A stretch of DNA of 37,557 nt. It comes from a virus. The notes beneath the pieces were generated by a model. The model had not been told where the DNA came from. It was given only the letters and a program-made list of their open reading frames with translations, and ran no database searches. A program made the position numbers and the translations under genes. The stretch covers positions 1 to 37,557 of the IMG/VR virus record IMGVR_UViG_3300009180_000101; one strand, given 5' to 3'. Shown in pieces: positions 8,321 through 17,413 of this stretch (positions are counted from its first letter, which is position 1; every line of letters starts with the position of its first letter).

Positions 8321-8641
8321 ATGCCTAATACCAAACCTATTGGTGTAGCGTATGAAGATCAACAGTTAGACGGCGCTATCATCGGTAAATCTGGTGGTAC
8401 TGCTGGCTTTTTTGGCACAAATCCTGTGACCAAAGGTGCTGCTTTGACTACTGCGCTAACATCTATTACTGCTACAGCCCCAGGTACGCCTGACTATGCT
8501 ATTGCTAACCTTACAGTTACTACGCCGTATGGTTTTGCTTCAGCAGATGAAGGTCAAACTGTGTTGACAGTTATTGCAAATTTGCAAGCCCGCGTAAACC
8601 AATTAGAATCACGTTTACAAGCTTACGGTTTGTTAGCTTAA
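8321..8641 (+). CDS. Putative head fibre or minor structural protein, 106 aa
   Basis: The N-terminal part (KPIGVAYEDQQLDGAIIG) and the conserved core NLTVTTPYGFASADEGQTVL are followed by a C-terminal heptad-like helix, VIANLQARVNQLESRLQAYG, which should form a coiled coil and so an oligomer. I recognise this layout from small proteins near phage coat genes. The function is not known. The gene lies between hairpins at 8285 and 8646. Confidence 0.72.
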   Translation: MPNTKPIGVAYEDQQLDGAIIGKSGGTAGFFGTNPVTKGAALTTALTSITATAPGTPDYAIANLTVTTPYGFASADEGQTVLTVIANLQARVNQLESRLQAYGLLA

Positions 8642-8645
8642 TAAA

Positions 8646-8665
8646 ATAGGGGGTTCGCCCCCTAT
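8646..8665 (+). terminator. Stem-loop with TTCG loop, weak T run
   Basis: ATAGGGGG (8646-8653) pairs perfectly with CCCCCTAT (8658-8665) around TTCG. No T run follows, so it may act as an attenuator or 3'-end stabiliser rather than a full terminator. It is the third such hairpin in 850 bases. Confidence 0.7.
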
Positions 8666-8680
8666 CTAACTAAAAAAATT

Positions 8681-8884
8681 ATGCCTATAATTTATTTAAA
8701 ACATCCTATTCATGGCACTAAAGTTGCTACAATGGATGCCGAAGCAGAATACGACGAATCAAATGGTTGGACACGCTACGAATTGGACACGCAACCAGAA
8801 ATCGTAGAAGAAATTGTAAAAGAAGTGATTGCGGCTCCTGTTAATACACTGGATGTAAAAAGACGTCGTAAAACTGCACAGTAA
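8681..8884 (+). CDS. Conserved small phage protein, 67 aa
   Basis: The protein begins MPIIYLKHPIHGTKVATMDA, continues with an acidic stretch and AEYDESNGWTRYELDT, and ends in a basic tail, VKRRRKTAQ. The HPIHG...EAEYDE.NGW pattern is familiar from small phage proteins placed before the gp4-like gene. I know no function for it. There is no strong ribosome binding site; A-rich sequence precedes the ATG. Confidence 0.75.
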   Translation: MPIIYLKHPIHGTKVATMDAEAEYDESNGWTRYELDTQPEIVEEIVKEVIAAPVNTLDVKRRRKTAQ

Positions 8885-8893
8885 GGAGTTGTT

Positions 8894-9607
8894 ATGGCCA
8901 CTACAGCCGCCGATCAAATAAACGGAGCATTACGCTTAATCGGGATGCTTGCCGAAGGCGAAACACCTTCTGCGGCTACTGCCCAAGATTCCCTTAATGC
9001 TTTGAATCAAATGATTGATTCATGGAATATTGAGCGTCTGTCTGTCTTTTCTACCCAAGATCAAGTTTTTACTTGGACGCCTAATCAAATTCATAGAACG
9101 CTTGGCCCAACAGGTAACTTTGTTGGAAACCGCCCCATTCTATTGGATGATGCAACCTATTTTAAAGATCCAACCAACGGTATTTCGTTTGGTATTAAGA
9201 TTATTAACCAACAGCAATATGACGGTATTGCGGTTAAAACGGTAACTTCCACTTATCCACAAGTAATTTGGATTAACATGGATTATCCTAATATTGATAT
9301 GTACGTGTACCCAGTACCTACAAAAGCGTTGGAATGGCACTTTATTTCGGTTACTGAGTTAACTCAACCAGCTAGCCTTTCAACTACTTTGGCTTTCCCA
9401 CCAGGCTATTTAAGATGCTTTAAATACAACTTAGCTTGCGAAATTGCTAACGAATTTGGTGTTGAACCGCCGCCTAATGTGGCTCGTATTGCGATGACTT
9501 CTAAACGCAACCTTAAACGGATCAATAATCCTGACGACATTATGGCGCTCCCTTACAGCATTGTCGCTACTCGTCAACGCTTTAATATCTTTGCTGGTAA
9601 CTACTAG
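8894..9607 (+). CDS. Head-completion/tail adaptor, P22 gp4-like
   Basis: The 237-residue protein likely binds the portal after packaging and begins the tail, as P22 gp4 does. The helical N-terminus (DQINGALRLIGMLAEGETPS, then DSLNALNQMIDSWNIERLSV) is the recognisable signature of this adaptor family. The rest is longer than P22 gp4 (166 residues), as in many related podoviruses. AAGGAG stands before the ATG. Position between head and gp10-like genes agrees. Confidence 0.85.
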   Translation: MATTAADQINGALRLIGMLAEGETPSAATAQDSLNALNQMIDSWNIERLSVFSTQDQVFTWTPNQIHRTLGPTGNFVGNRPILLDDATYFKDPTNGISFGIKIINQQQYDGIAVKTVTSTYPQVIWINMDYPNIDMYVYPVPTKALEWHFISVTELTQPASLSTTLAFPPGYLRCFKYNLACEIANEFGVEPPPNVARIAMTSKRNLKRINNPDDIMALPYSIVATRQRFNIFAGNY

Positions 9608-9615
9608 GATTAACT

Positions 9616-10347
9616 ATGTCAAATGTAACCATATCTCAACTACCAGTAGCTACATCGGCAACCGGAGGGGATTTATTTCCTATTCAACAAGGTGCTACTA
9701 CTAAACAATTAAGCAACGCCAATTTGTTTACTAATTCCGCTTTAATTACGCCCTTATTAGGCACGCCCCAATCAGGCTTATTAACTAATTGCACAGGTTT
9801 GCCTTTAACTACTGGCATTATAGGAACTCTACCTGTAGCCAATGGCGGCACAGGTATTACTAGCTTAGGCGCAGGCATTGCTACTTTTTTAGGCACACCG
9901 TCCTCTGCTAATTTAGCCGCCGCCGTAACAAATGAAACAGGTACAGGTTCTTTAGTATTTGCTACAAGTCCTACACTTGTTACCCCTGTTTTAGGTACAC
10001 CCGCAAGCGGCGATTTAAGCAATTGCACAGGTAGCCCTACACTAACTAATTTAAAATATTCAGGTTTATTAGCTACTACGGCTGCTGCACCTACAGTTGC
10101 TTCTGCAACTACTATTGCGCCAACTAAGGCAATTACTTTTATTTCAGGTACAACTGCCATTGTAACAATTACTGCGCCTAGCCCTATTTCTACAGGTGGC
10201 GGGTCTATTACGCTTATTCCTACAGGTATTTTTACTTGGACAGCAGCAGGTAATATTGCTCTTGCAGGCACCGCAGTAGTTAGCAAAGCCTTGACGCTTG
10301 TGTATGATGTAACCACTGCCAAGTGGTATCCATCCTACACTGCATAA
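9616..10347 (+). CDS. Repeat-rich tail fibre-like protein, 243 aa
   Basis: The N-terminus (NVTISQLPVATSATGGDLFP) is a pattern seen at the start of phage fibre and virion-associated proteins. Two copies of a T-P-L/V-LGTP-SG-L-NCTG module follow at about residues 49-68 and 123-142, with one ANGGTGITSL motif between. The C-terminus is Thr/Ala/Ile-rich and beta-like. Similar GGTG motifs appear five times in the large fibre at 11927. The function is probably structural in the tail; host binding is possible. The gene splits the gp4-like and gp10-like pair. Confidence 0.7.
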   Translation: MSNVTISQLPVATSATGGDLFPIQQGATTKQLSNANLFTNSALITPLLGTPQSGLLTNCTGLPLTTGIIGTLPVANGGTGITSLGAGIATFLGTPSSANLAAAVTNETGTGSLVFATSPTLVTPVLGTPASGDLSNCTGSPTLTNLKYSGLLATTAAAPTVASATTIAPTKAITFISGTTAIVTITAPSPISTGGGSITLIPTGIFTWTAAGNIALAGTAVVSKALTLVYDVTTAKWYPSYTA

Positions 10348-10356
10348 GGACGCAAT

Positions 10357-11934
10357 ATGCTCACCCCTATCTTAGGACAAGCTTATACGGCTCGGTCGGT
10401 TAACGCTGCGGACAACCGCATGATTAACTTATTTCCAGAAGCAATTCCCGAAGGTGGTCAAACAGGTGGTTTTCTTAACCGCGCCCCAGGGCTTCGTTTT
10501 TTAACTGCTGTTGGTACTGGCCCCATCCGCGGGCTTTGGACACACACAACGGCTGGTTTAGACGCTTATGTTGTGTCTGGCGATAGTTTTTATAAAGTCG
10601 ATACTAATTTTAATGCTACTTTACTAGGCACTGTTAGCGGTACTGGCCCAGTATCTATTGCTGATAGCGGTACTCAGATATTTTTAGCGTGTAACCCAGA
10701 TGCTTACGTTTATACCGAATCTACTAATACCTTTGTAAAAGTAACCGACCCTGATTTTGCAGGCGCAGCTACGGTTTGTTACATTGATGGTTACTTTGCT
10801 TTTAATCAGCCTAATAGCCAAATTATTTGGGTGACAGATATTCTTAACGGCACGGTTATTAATCCTTTAGCGTTTGGCGCCGCCGAAAGTTCTCCAGACA
10901 AAGTAGTAGCCGTAGTTAACAACAACCGTGAAGTCTGGGTGTTTGGTTCTGGCACTACTGAAGTTTGGTATGACGCAGCTACTACTCCTTTTCCATTAGC
11001 CCCTATTCAAGGCGCATACAACGAAATTGGTTGCGTTGCACCATTTTCAATTGCTAAGTTAGATAATAGTTTGTTTTGGCTTGGCGCTGATCCGCGTGGC
11101 TACGGTATTGTTTATCGTAATCAAGGCTATACAGGTAAACGTATATCTACCCACGCCGTAGAATACGCTATTCAACAATACGGTGATATTACAGACGCCG
11201 TAGCGTATACATATCAAGAAGAAGGCCATGCTTTTTACGTTTTAAATTTCCCAACAGCTAATAAAACTTGGGTTTATGATGTATCTACAAATGCTTGGCA
11301 TGAACGGGCTAGTTGGTTTAACGGCTCATTTGCGCGTCATCGTGGTCAATGTCAAATGAATTTTGATAGCCAAACTATTGTTGGCGACTATGAAAATGGC
11401 AATTTATATGCTCTTGATTTAAACGTATACGCTGATAATGGCGATACGCAAAAATGGGTACGTTCATGGCGTCCGTTGCCACCTAATCAAAATAATCTTA
11501 AACGTACGGCTCAGCATACCCTTCAATTAGATTGTCAGTCTGGCGTAGGAATTAACACTAGTATTGTTGGTGATTCAACTGTAGCTTATTTTGTTGCAAC
11601 GCAAGTTAATGTTTCTTACCCAGACAATGTTATTACTAATAGCGGTGATTATTTAGTCTTTTCAATGACTAATATTCCTAGCGGTGGTACTGAAACGGGG
11701 CAAGGCAACGATCCTCAAGTCATGCTTCGTTGGTCTGACGATGGAGGTCATACTTGGTCAAGTGAACATTGGATTTCAATGGGTAAAATTGGTGAATATG
11801 GTTATCGTGCTATTTGGCGCCGCCTTGGAATGACTACAAAGCTCCGTGACCGCATTTATGAAATTTCTGGTACTGACCCTAACAAAATCACTATTGTGGG
11901 CGCAGAGCTATTTTTAAGCGGTACAAATGCTTGA
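10357..11934 (+). CDS. Tail hub, P22 gp10-like DNA stabilisation protein
   Basis: The 525-residue protein resembles the P22 gp10 family, which forms the tail hub under the portal-gp4 stack and holds in the packaged DNA. Characteristic stretches are SVNAADNRMINLFPEAIPEG and RAPGLRFLTAVGTGPIRGLW near the N-terminus, and the middle REVWVFGSGTTEVWYDA. LFWLGADPRGYGIVYR comes later. The length is close to P22 gp10 (472). Its stop overlaps the next start by eight bases. Confidence 0.9.
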   Translation: MLTPILGQAYTARSVNAADNRMINLFPEAIPEGGQTGGFLNRAPGLRFLTAVGTGPIRGLWTHTTAGLDAYVVSGDSFYKVDTNFNATLLGTVSGTGPVSIADSGTQIFLACNPDAYVYTESTNTFVKVTDPDFAGAATVCYIDGYFAFNQPNSQIIWVTDILNGTVINPLAFGAAESSPDKVVAVVNNNREVWVFGSGTTEVWYDAATTPFPLAPIQGAYNEIGCVAPFSIAKLDNSLFWLGADPRGYGIVYRNQGYTGKRISTHAVEYAIQQYGDITDAVAYTYQEEGHAFYVLNFPTANKTWVYDVSTNAWHERASWFNGSFARHRGQCQMNFDSQTIVGDYENGNLYALDLNVYADNGDTQKWVRSWRPLPPNQNNLKRTAQHTLQLDCQSGVGINTSIVGDSTVAYFVATQVNVSYPDNVITNSGDYLVFSMTNIPSGGTETGQGNDPQVMLRWSDDGGHTWSSEHWISMGKIGEYGYRAIWRRLGMTTKLRDRIYEISGTDPNKITIVGAELFLSGTNA

Positions 11935-14641
11935 TATAACCCTTCTTCCATCGGCTAAAGTACCGTTAATTTATTCCGATACTAACGGAATGACAACTGA
12001 ATGGTATCGTTTTTTTTGGAATGTCTATGGGTTTACAGGAGATGCCACAGGCGCCGTACCAGTTAACAAAGGTGGTACAGGGTTAACAAGCATTGGTAAC
12101 CACCAACTTATTATTGGTAATAGCGCGGGTGTTTTTGAGCGCACAGAATTAATTGGTAGCGGCATTACAATTACCTATGCGCCTGGCACAACTACATTAG
12201 CTATTGGCAACTCAGGTGTTACACCAGGTACTTATGGCTCGGCCTCGGCTGTCGGTCAGTTTACCGTAGATGCTAAAGGTACTTTAGTTTTTGCTCAAAA
12301 CATAACAATTGCTATTAACGCTAATCAAATTACTAGCGGAACAATTGCCTCTGCTCGTATTTCTGGATCTTATACAGGTATTACAGGTGTTGGTACGTTA
12401 ACTGCGGGCATTTGGAACGCAAACACTATTGATACAAACTACGGCGGTACCGGATTAACAAGTTTTACTTCAGGTGGCGCTTTATACGCTACTTCTACTT
12501 CTGTTCTTACAAGTGGCACCCTGCCTGTAACTGCTGGCGGTACAGGTCAATCTAGTTTTACTAATGGTCAATTGTTGATTGGTAACACTACAGGCAATAC
12601 CCTTACTAAAGCTACTTTGACTGCTGGTACAGGTATCAGTATTACTAATGGTGCTGGCGCCATTACAATTACCAATTCTTCCCCATCACTAGGTGGAGAT
12701 GTAGTTGGCCCTGCTTCCGCTACTGATAACGCTATAGCTAGATTTGACACCACTACAGGCAAATTAATACAAAACTCTGTAGTCACAATTGGTGATACAG
12801 GTGCAGCTACAGGTTTTACTACACTTTCTGCTTCTACTAGCGTTACAACACCTATTGTCCAAGCGTCAAATTCTGCTGGTTTAGCGCTTAAAAACGCAGG
12901 TGGAACAACTCAAATGAGCGTAGGCGCTGGCGGCGGCGATAATATGTCCATCAATGTTTCTACCAATTTAAACGGTACAAACGCTCAGATTGACATTAGC
13001 CCTACTGGTACAGGCCATGTCCATATAAAGCCTAGCGGTACAGGTGCAGTAGAAATAGCACCTACAAACGCTGGAACAATGAACAACATGGTTATTGGCG
13101 GCGCAACGCCTTTAGCTATTACAGGCACAACCATTACAGCTACAACTTTTAATGGATCTGGTTCAGGTCTTACTTCTATTCCTAACTCAGCGTTAACCAA
13201 CAGCACTATCTCGGGCGTAGCCCTCGGCGGTAACTTGTTTAGCCTTACGGCTGGTACAGGCGTATCGTTTAGCGCTGGTACAACCTATAACGGTTCTACA
13301 GCTATTACTATTAACGCTACAGGTACGGGCGGTACGGTCACTAGCGTTACAGGTACGGCGCCGGTAAGTGTAGCCACAGGCACAACTACCCCCGTAATTA
13401 GCATGGCCGCAGCAAATACCACTACAAACGGCTATTTGACTTCTACCGATTGGAATACCTTTAATAATAAAGGTAGTGGATCAGTTACTAGCGTAGCCCA
13501 ATCATTTACGGGTGGTTTAATTTCTGTAGCTGGGTCACCAATTACTACTTCAGGTACTTTAGCTTTAACCGTAGCGGGGACTTCTGGCGGTATTCCTTAT
13601 TTTTCAAGTGCAACAACCTGGGCATCTTCAGCCGCTTTAACTCAATATGGCGTTATTTATGGCGGCGGTGCGGGCGCGGCGCCTGTTTCAACTGCTGCGG
13701 GTACAACAGGTCAAGTTCTTATTGCAACAACTAGCGGCGCCCCTACATGGGGTTCAATCCCAACTACCGCCGCTGTAACTTCATTAAATTTTGGTACTAC
13801 TGGCTTTACTCCATCAACAGCAACAACAGGCGCAATTACCGTTGCTGGCACATTAGTTGCAGCCAATGGCGGTACAGGGCAATCTAGTTATGCTGTAGGC
13901 GATATTCTTTACGCTTCTACTACTACAGCTTTAAGCAAATTAGCTGACGTAGCTACAGGTAATGCCCTTATTTCTGGAGGCGTTGGTGTTGCCCCTAGTT
14001 ATGGAAAAATTGGCCTTACAACGCATATTTCAGGTACTTTAGCAGTTGGAAATGGTGGCACAGGGCTAACTACTTTAACCGCTGGCTATATTCCTTACGG
14101 CAATGGCACAAGCGCATTTAGCTCTAGCTCTACGTTAACATATAGCGGGACTAGCTTAACTGCGGGGAATTTTTCTCCATCAAGTTCAACAGGGCCTATT
14201 AATGGAATGTTTTTACCAGCAGCAAATAATTTAGGCTTTAATAATAATAGTGGAGAAGCAGCAAGATTTGATGCTAATAGCAATTTTTTAATTGGTACAA
14301 CTTCTGCAACTGGCTCGTCAACAAATTTGCGCGCAATTGTTGGAGGCTTATTAAAAACATCGAGTGGTTCAACTTCAACAGCAAATAATACTTTTACAAC
14401 TATTTTTACTGCCCCGTCACTTAATAATGGCACTTATATAGTAAGCTGTAACTTACCCGCGGCGGATCCAACAAACTTTAGTGCAGTATCATTAGTAACC
14501 GTAGATGCCACAGTTTTGAGAGCAACAGCTTTACAAACAGCGGGGCTTTTAGCAATTCAAATAAGCGGGCAAGATATTCAAGCAAAACAACAAACAGGCA
14601 CTACAGCTAATATTCTTTGGACTGTAACGCGTGTTTCTTAA
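11927..14641 (+). CDS. Large repeat-rich tail fibre, 904 aa
   Basis: The N-terminus LLPSAKVPLIYSDTNGMTTE followed by WYRFFWNVYGFTG is typical of podovirus fibre anchors. The long body is poor in charged residues and rich in Thr, Gly, Ser and Ala, with five GGTG(L/Q)(T/S)(S/T) motifs (KGGTGLTS, YGGTGLTS, AGGTGQSS, NGGTGQSS, NGGTGLTT). A GGDVVGPASATDNAIARFD segment known from many phage fibres lies near residues 257-275. The C-terminal 100 residues differ in composition and may be the tip. It probably contacts the host surface. The gene overlaps the gp10-like gene by eight bases. DNA repeats within it could promote recombination. Confidence 0.85.
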   Translation: MLDITLLPSAKVPLIYSDTNGMTTEWYRFFWNVYGFTGDATGAVPVNKGGTGLTSIGNHQLIIGNSAGVFERTELIGSGITITYAPGTTTLAIGNSGVTPGTYGSASAVGQFTVDAKGTLVFAQNITIAINANQITSGTIASARISGSYTGITGVGTLTAGIWNANTIDTNYGGTGLTSFTSGGALYATSTSVLTSGTLPVTAGGTGQSSFTNGQLLIGNTTGNTLTKATLTAGTGISITNGAGAITITNSSPSLGGDVVGPASATDNAIARFDTTTGKLIQNSVVTIGDTGAATGFTTLSASTSVTTPIVQASNSAGLALKNAGGTTQMSVGAGGGDNMSINVSTNLNGTNAQIDISPTGTGHVHIKPSGTGAVEIAPTNAGTMNNMVIGGATPLAITGTTITATTFNGSGSGLTSIPNSALTNSTISGVALGGNLFSLTAGTGVSFSAGTTYNGSTAITINATGTGGTVTSVTGTAPVSVATGTTTPVISMAAANTTTNGYLTSTDWNTFNNKGSGSVTSVAQSFTGGLISVAGSPITTSGTLALTVAGTSGGIPYFSSATTWASSAALTQYGVIYGGGAGAAPVSTAAGTTGQVLIATTSGAPTWGSIPTTAAVTSLNFGTTGFTPSTATTGAITVAGTLVAANGGTGQSSYAVGDILYASTTTALSKLADVATGNALISGGVGVAPSYGKIGLTTHISGTLAVGNGGTGLTTLTAGYIPYGNGTSAFSSSSTLTYSGTSLTAGNFSPSSSTGPINGMFLPAANNLGFNNNSGEAARFDANSNFLIGTTSATGSSTNLRAIVGGLLKTSSGSTSTANNTFTTIFTAPSLNNGTYIVSCNLPAADPTNFSAVSLVTVDATVLRATALQTAGLLAIQISGQDIQAKQQTGTTANILWTVTRVS

Positions 14642-14654
14642 TTAAGGAAATAAG

Positions 14655-16118
14655 ATGTCAACCCTAATACCAAAATTTGACTTTAAAAATGGCGGAAGCA
14701 CTCCTGCTGGCGCTATTAATCGACCAATTAATGACAAACTATCAGACTTTGTTAGTGTAAAAGATTTTGGAGCCTTAGGCGACGGATCTACAGACGACAC
14801 AGTTGCTATTCAAGCCGCTATAGATTATTTATCTCCTTTAGGTGGAACATTGTATTTTCCGCAAGGCGCGTACATTGTCAGCGATGCAAACGCCGATAAT
14901 GCTTGTTTAGTTATTACTGCACCTATTCAAATTTTAGGTGCAGGCGCGTTTTATACAACTATTCAACCCGCAGCAAGCGTTGCTAGTACAGTAAACACAA
15001 TTTTGGTAAACCCAAATACAGGGTATGACCAAACTTTAATGAGTTTTAGCAATATTTCGTTAGGAAATCTAAGCAACGGAACTAGAACAGGCAATCATGG
15101 TATTTATTGTTTAACTTTAAACGTAGGGCAATATTTGCCTAAATTTACCGTAGAAAATTGTAGTATTCAACAAGGCGGTGGATACGCTATCTATCACTTA
15201 AACGATAACGTCGATAACATAAACGGCGGTATGTATGCAGCGTATATTAACAATAATGCGTTAAAAGGTGGTATTAAATTAGAAAATAGTGGCGATAGCA
15301 TTGTTATATCTAATAATGTACTTTCAGGGACAGGGACAGGTGTAGATGCCGCGTTAACATCGGGCGCATCGTTGCTATCAATTTTAGATAATAATATTAC
15401 TACTACTAATTCCGCTATTATTATTCGTAGCGGTATACGCGTAAACATTTTGCGAAATAACATTGAACATTTTACGGTAGGTTCAAATAGTAATTCTGTA
15501 ATAGATATTTTGTCAACGGGCGGTACTTATACTGCGGGTGTTATTCAACAAAATTTAGTATCTGCTTTTGGTTCTACTGATGCTACAAAGCTTATTAGTA
15601 TTAATGAAGCACGCGGAACTTTAATTCAAGATAATACTTTTTTAGCTGGCTTTGGTGGAATTACAGCTATTACTATTAGTTCTACTTGTACTAGTTTAAG
15701 AATCGGTGCAAATGCTTATAACGCCGCTATAACTACAAAAGTTAACGATTCTGGTAATGGAACTATGGGTGTTGTAAAAACACCTACACTACTTAATAGT
15801 TGGGTAGCAAATTCTGTTTCCGAAACACCTACGTACTACAAAGATTTGTCAGGAACAGTAATTATTAATGGCTCAATAAAAAGTGGAACTACAACCTACG
15901 GAACAACAGTATTTCAACTTCCTGCTGGTTTTACACCCCCTACTGGAACAGCTATTGTTTCTTCACAATTTGCAAATAATGGATCAGGTAATGTACCTGG
16001 ATATATCATTATTGATGATGCGGGGACTGTAGCTTTTGGACAAGGCGGAAATACTTTAATGTCTATTTCATCTAGCTTTTTAGCAAATAATGGCGCTAAT
16101 TCTATTTCTCCTGAATAA
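14655..16118 (+). CDS. Tailspike with pectate-lyase-like beta-helix
   Basis: The 487-residue protein has the hallmark VSVKDFGALGDGSTDDTVAI followed by QAAIDYL at about residues 32-58, the entry of the Pectate_lyase_3 right-handed beta-helix. Then come many Asn-rich turns such as ISNNVLSG, LDNNITTT and LRNNIEHF. Such tailspikes often degrade capsule or O-antigen. The substrate and catalytic acids cannot be read from the sequence. The N-terminal anchor is only about 30 residues, much shorter than in P22 tailspike. A beta-sandwich-like C-terminus follows the helix. AAGGAAA precedes the ATG. Confidence 0.88.
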   Translation: MSTLIPKFDFKNGGSTPAGAINRPINDKLSDFVSVKDFGALGDGSTDDTVAIQAAIDYLSPLGGTLYFPQGAYIVSDANADNACLVITAPIQILGAGAFYTTIQPAASVASTVNTILVNPNTGYDQTLMSFSNISLGNLSNGTRTGNHGIYCLTLNVGQYLPKFTVENCSIQQGGGYAIYHLNDNVDNINGGMYAAYINNNALKGGIKLENSGDSIVISNNVLSGTGTGVDAALTSGASLLSILDNNITTTNSAIIIRSGIRVNILRNNIEHFTVGSNSNSVIDILSTGGTYTAGVIQQNLVSAFGSTDATKLISINEARGTLIQDNTFLAGFGGITAITISSTCTSLRIGANAYNAAITTKVNDSGNGTMGVVKTPTLLNSWVANSVSETPTYYKDLSGTVIINGSIKSGTTTYGTTVFQLPAGFTPPTGTAIVSSQFANNGSGNVPGYIIIDDAGTVAFGQGGNTLMSISSSFLANNGANSISPE

Positions 16119-16123
16119 CTTAG

Positions 16124-16152
16124 ATGACACTTAACGCAATTCAGCATAAAAT
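16124..16152 (+). promoter_or_regulatory. Putative sigma-70 promoter
   Basis: ATGACA (16124-16129) and TAAAAT (16147-16152) are separated by 17 bases; each matches five of six consensus bases. They lie in the gap between the tailspike and the next gene, 30 bases before its start. A small inverted repeat AGCAT/ATGCT overlaps the -10. This is a prediction from sequence match only. Confidence 0.42.
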
Positions 16153-16181
16153 GCTTAACAAATACCTAACTGGAGCTATCT

Positions 16182-16862
16182 ATGGCCGTTAATCTTTCCC
16201 CTGTAGGCGGCGTAGCTGCTCAGTTTTTTGACAATAGCGGTCAGGTATTGACGGGCGGTCTGCTCTATACTTACCTAGCTGGTACAACTACACCTGCTAC
16301 GACCTATACAACTTCTACTGGTCTTACCGCCCAGCCCAATCCAATCGTGCTTAACGCAGCCGGGCGCGTGCCTGATAGCGGTGAAGTTTGGCTATCTGAT
16401 AATACTTTATATAAATTTGCGCTAAAAGACCAATATGGCGTACAGATTGCTACTTATGACAATATTAGCGGTATTAACTCTAATTTTGTATCGTATGGTA
16501 CGCAAACGCAAACCATAACCGCAACGCAAGCGCAAACCGTATTTAGCTTAACTACTGTTACTTATACCCCTGCGGGCAATACTTTGTCTGTGTTTGTTAA
16601 CGGCAGCAAACAAATTCTTACTACTAATTATGTTGAAACAAACTCTACTACTGTTACTTTTGTTTCAGGTTTAAATGTAGGTGATCTTGTTCAATTTACT
16701 ACTATTGTGTCTAGTAATATAAACCCTACTAACGCAGGGACTACAGCACAAAGACCTGTTACAGGGCTTGTACCAGGCTTGCAATACTACGATACAACGC
16801 TTGGGATACCTATTTGGTATAACGGGACTGTTTGGAAAAATGCTGCTGGAACTACTGTTTAA
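16182..16862 (+). CDS. Tail protein with P22-tailspike-like head-binding domain
   Basis: Residues 1-105 resemble the head-binding domain of P22 tailspike and related fibres. The visible pattern is NLSPVGGVAAQFFDNSGQVL, GLLYTYLAGTTTPATTYT, a PIVLNAAGRV segment and YKFALKDQYGVQIATYDNI. The remaining 120 residues are short beta-rich modules ending in a GLQYYDTTLGIPIWYNGTVW motif seen at many fibre ends. No beta-helix is present, while the gene before it encodes a beta-helix with almost no anchor. The protein may be a short fibre or an adaptor holding another receptor-binding protein. A GGAG-type ribosome binding site stands at about 16170. Confidence 0.8.
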   Translation: MAVNLSPVGGVAAQFFDNSGQVLTGGLLYTYLAGTTTPATTYTTSTGLTAQPNPIVLNAAGRVPDSGEVWLSDNTLYKFALKDQYGVQIATYDNISGINSNFVSYGTQTQTITATQAQTVFSLTTVTYTPAGNTLSVFVNGSKQILTTNYVETNSTTVTFVSGLNVGDLVQFTTIVSSNINPTNAGTTAQRPVTGLVPGLQYYDTTLGIPIWYNGTVWKNAAGTTV

Positions 16863-16863
16863 T

Positions 16864-17412
16864 ATGCAATTAACTGCCATTACCGAACAAAAGGCCGCCA
16901 CGTTTGACGTGGCTGTGCCTTTACGGGAAAAGGTAGAGCGTTTGCAAGAAACGCTATTGCAAATGCCACAAGCAGATGTGAAGTTTTTGCATGATTTTGA
17001 GCCTGGCAAGTATATTCGCACTATGATTGCCCCGCCTTGGTCGGTGATTGTTGGGGCTGAACACAAGACACCATACAAAGTTAGGCTTGAAAAAGGTACA
17101 ATCGCAGTAAACATTGACGATGAAATTCATACGTTGACGGCGCCGCTAGAGTTTGACGCTCCCGCTGGCATTAAGCGTGTAGGACGCGTATTTGACGAAG
17201 AACTGGTTTGGGTAGATATTTACGATAACCTAGACGATTGCACTGATATTGAAGCAATTGAAGAACGGTTGTACATTATTCCTGAATGTGGGCTAATGTC
17301 TAACCCAGCAGCTTTAGAGCGTAGGAAACAACAAATTGATGCCGAACCATTAACTAATAGCGTTAAAATGCTTTTAGGCGATGGGTTTGGCTTTAGTAAT
17401 AGGGAGAATTAA
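16864..17412 (+). CDS. Cupin-like phage protein, 182 aa
   Basis: I chose the ATG at 16864, which follows the previous stop by one base; an earlier in-frame ATG at 16768 lies deep inside the fibre gene. Residues 45-125 look like a small cupin barrel: GKYIRTMIAPPWSVIVGAEH, KVRLEKGTIAVNID, then FDAPAGIKRVGRVFDEELVW. Proteins of this type are frequent between tail fibre and ejection genes of phages. Only part of the metal-binding cupin motif is visible (H in GAEHK), so an enzyme role is doubtful. It may be structural or a fibre assembly factor. Confidence 0.65.
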   Translation: MQLTAITEQKAATFDVAVPLREKVERLQETLLQMPQADVKFLHDFEPGKYIRTMIAPPWSVIVGAEHKTPYKVRLEKGTIAVNIDDEIHTLTAPLEFDAPAGIKRVGRVFDEELVWVDIYDNLDDCTDIEAIEERLYIIPECGLMSNPAALERRKQQIDAEPLTNSVKMLLGDGFGFSNREN

Positions 17413-17413
17413 T

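Noticed and set aside
9684-10322. 212-codon open frame on the minus strand
   Set aside because: It is antisense to the repeat-rich fibre-like gene. Its Val/Ala/Pro-rich translation is what the Thr/Gly repeats give in reverse. There is no ribosome binding site or leftward context.
14095-14433. 112-codon minus-strand open frame inside the large fibre
   Set aside because: It is a composition shadow of Ser/Thr/Asn-rich coding sequence with no gene context.
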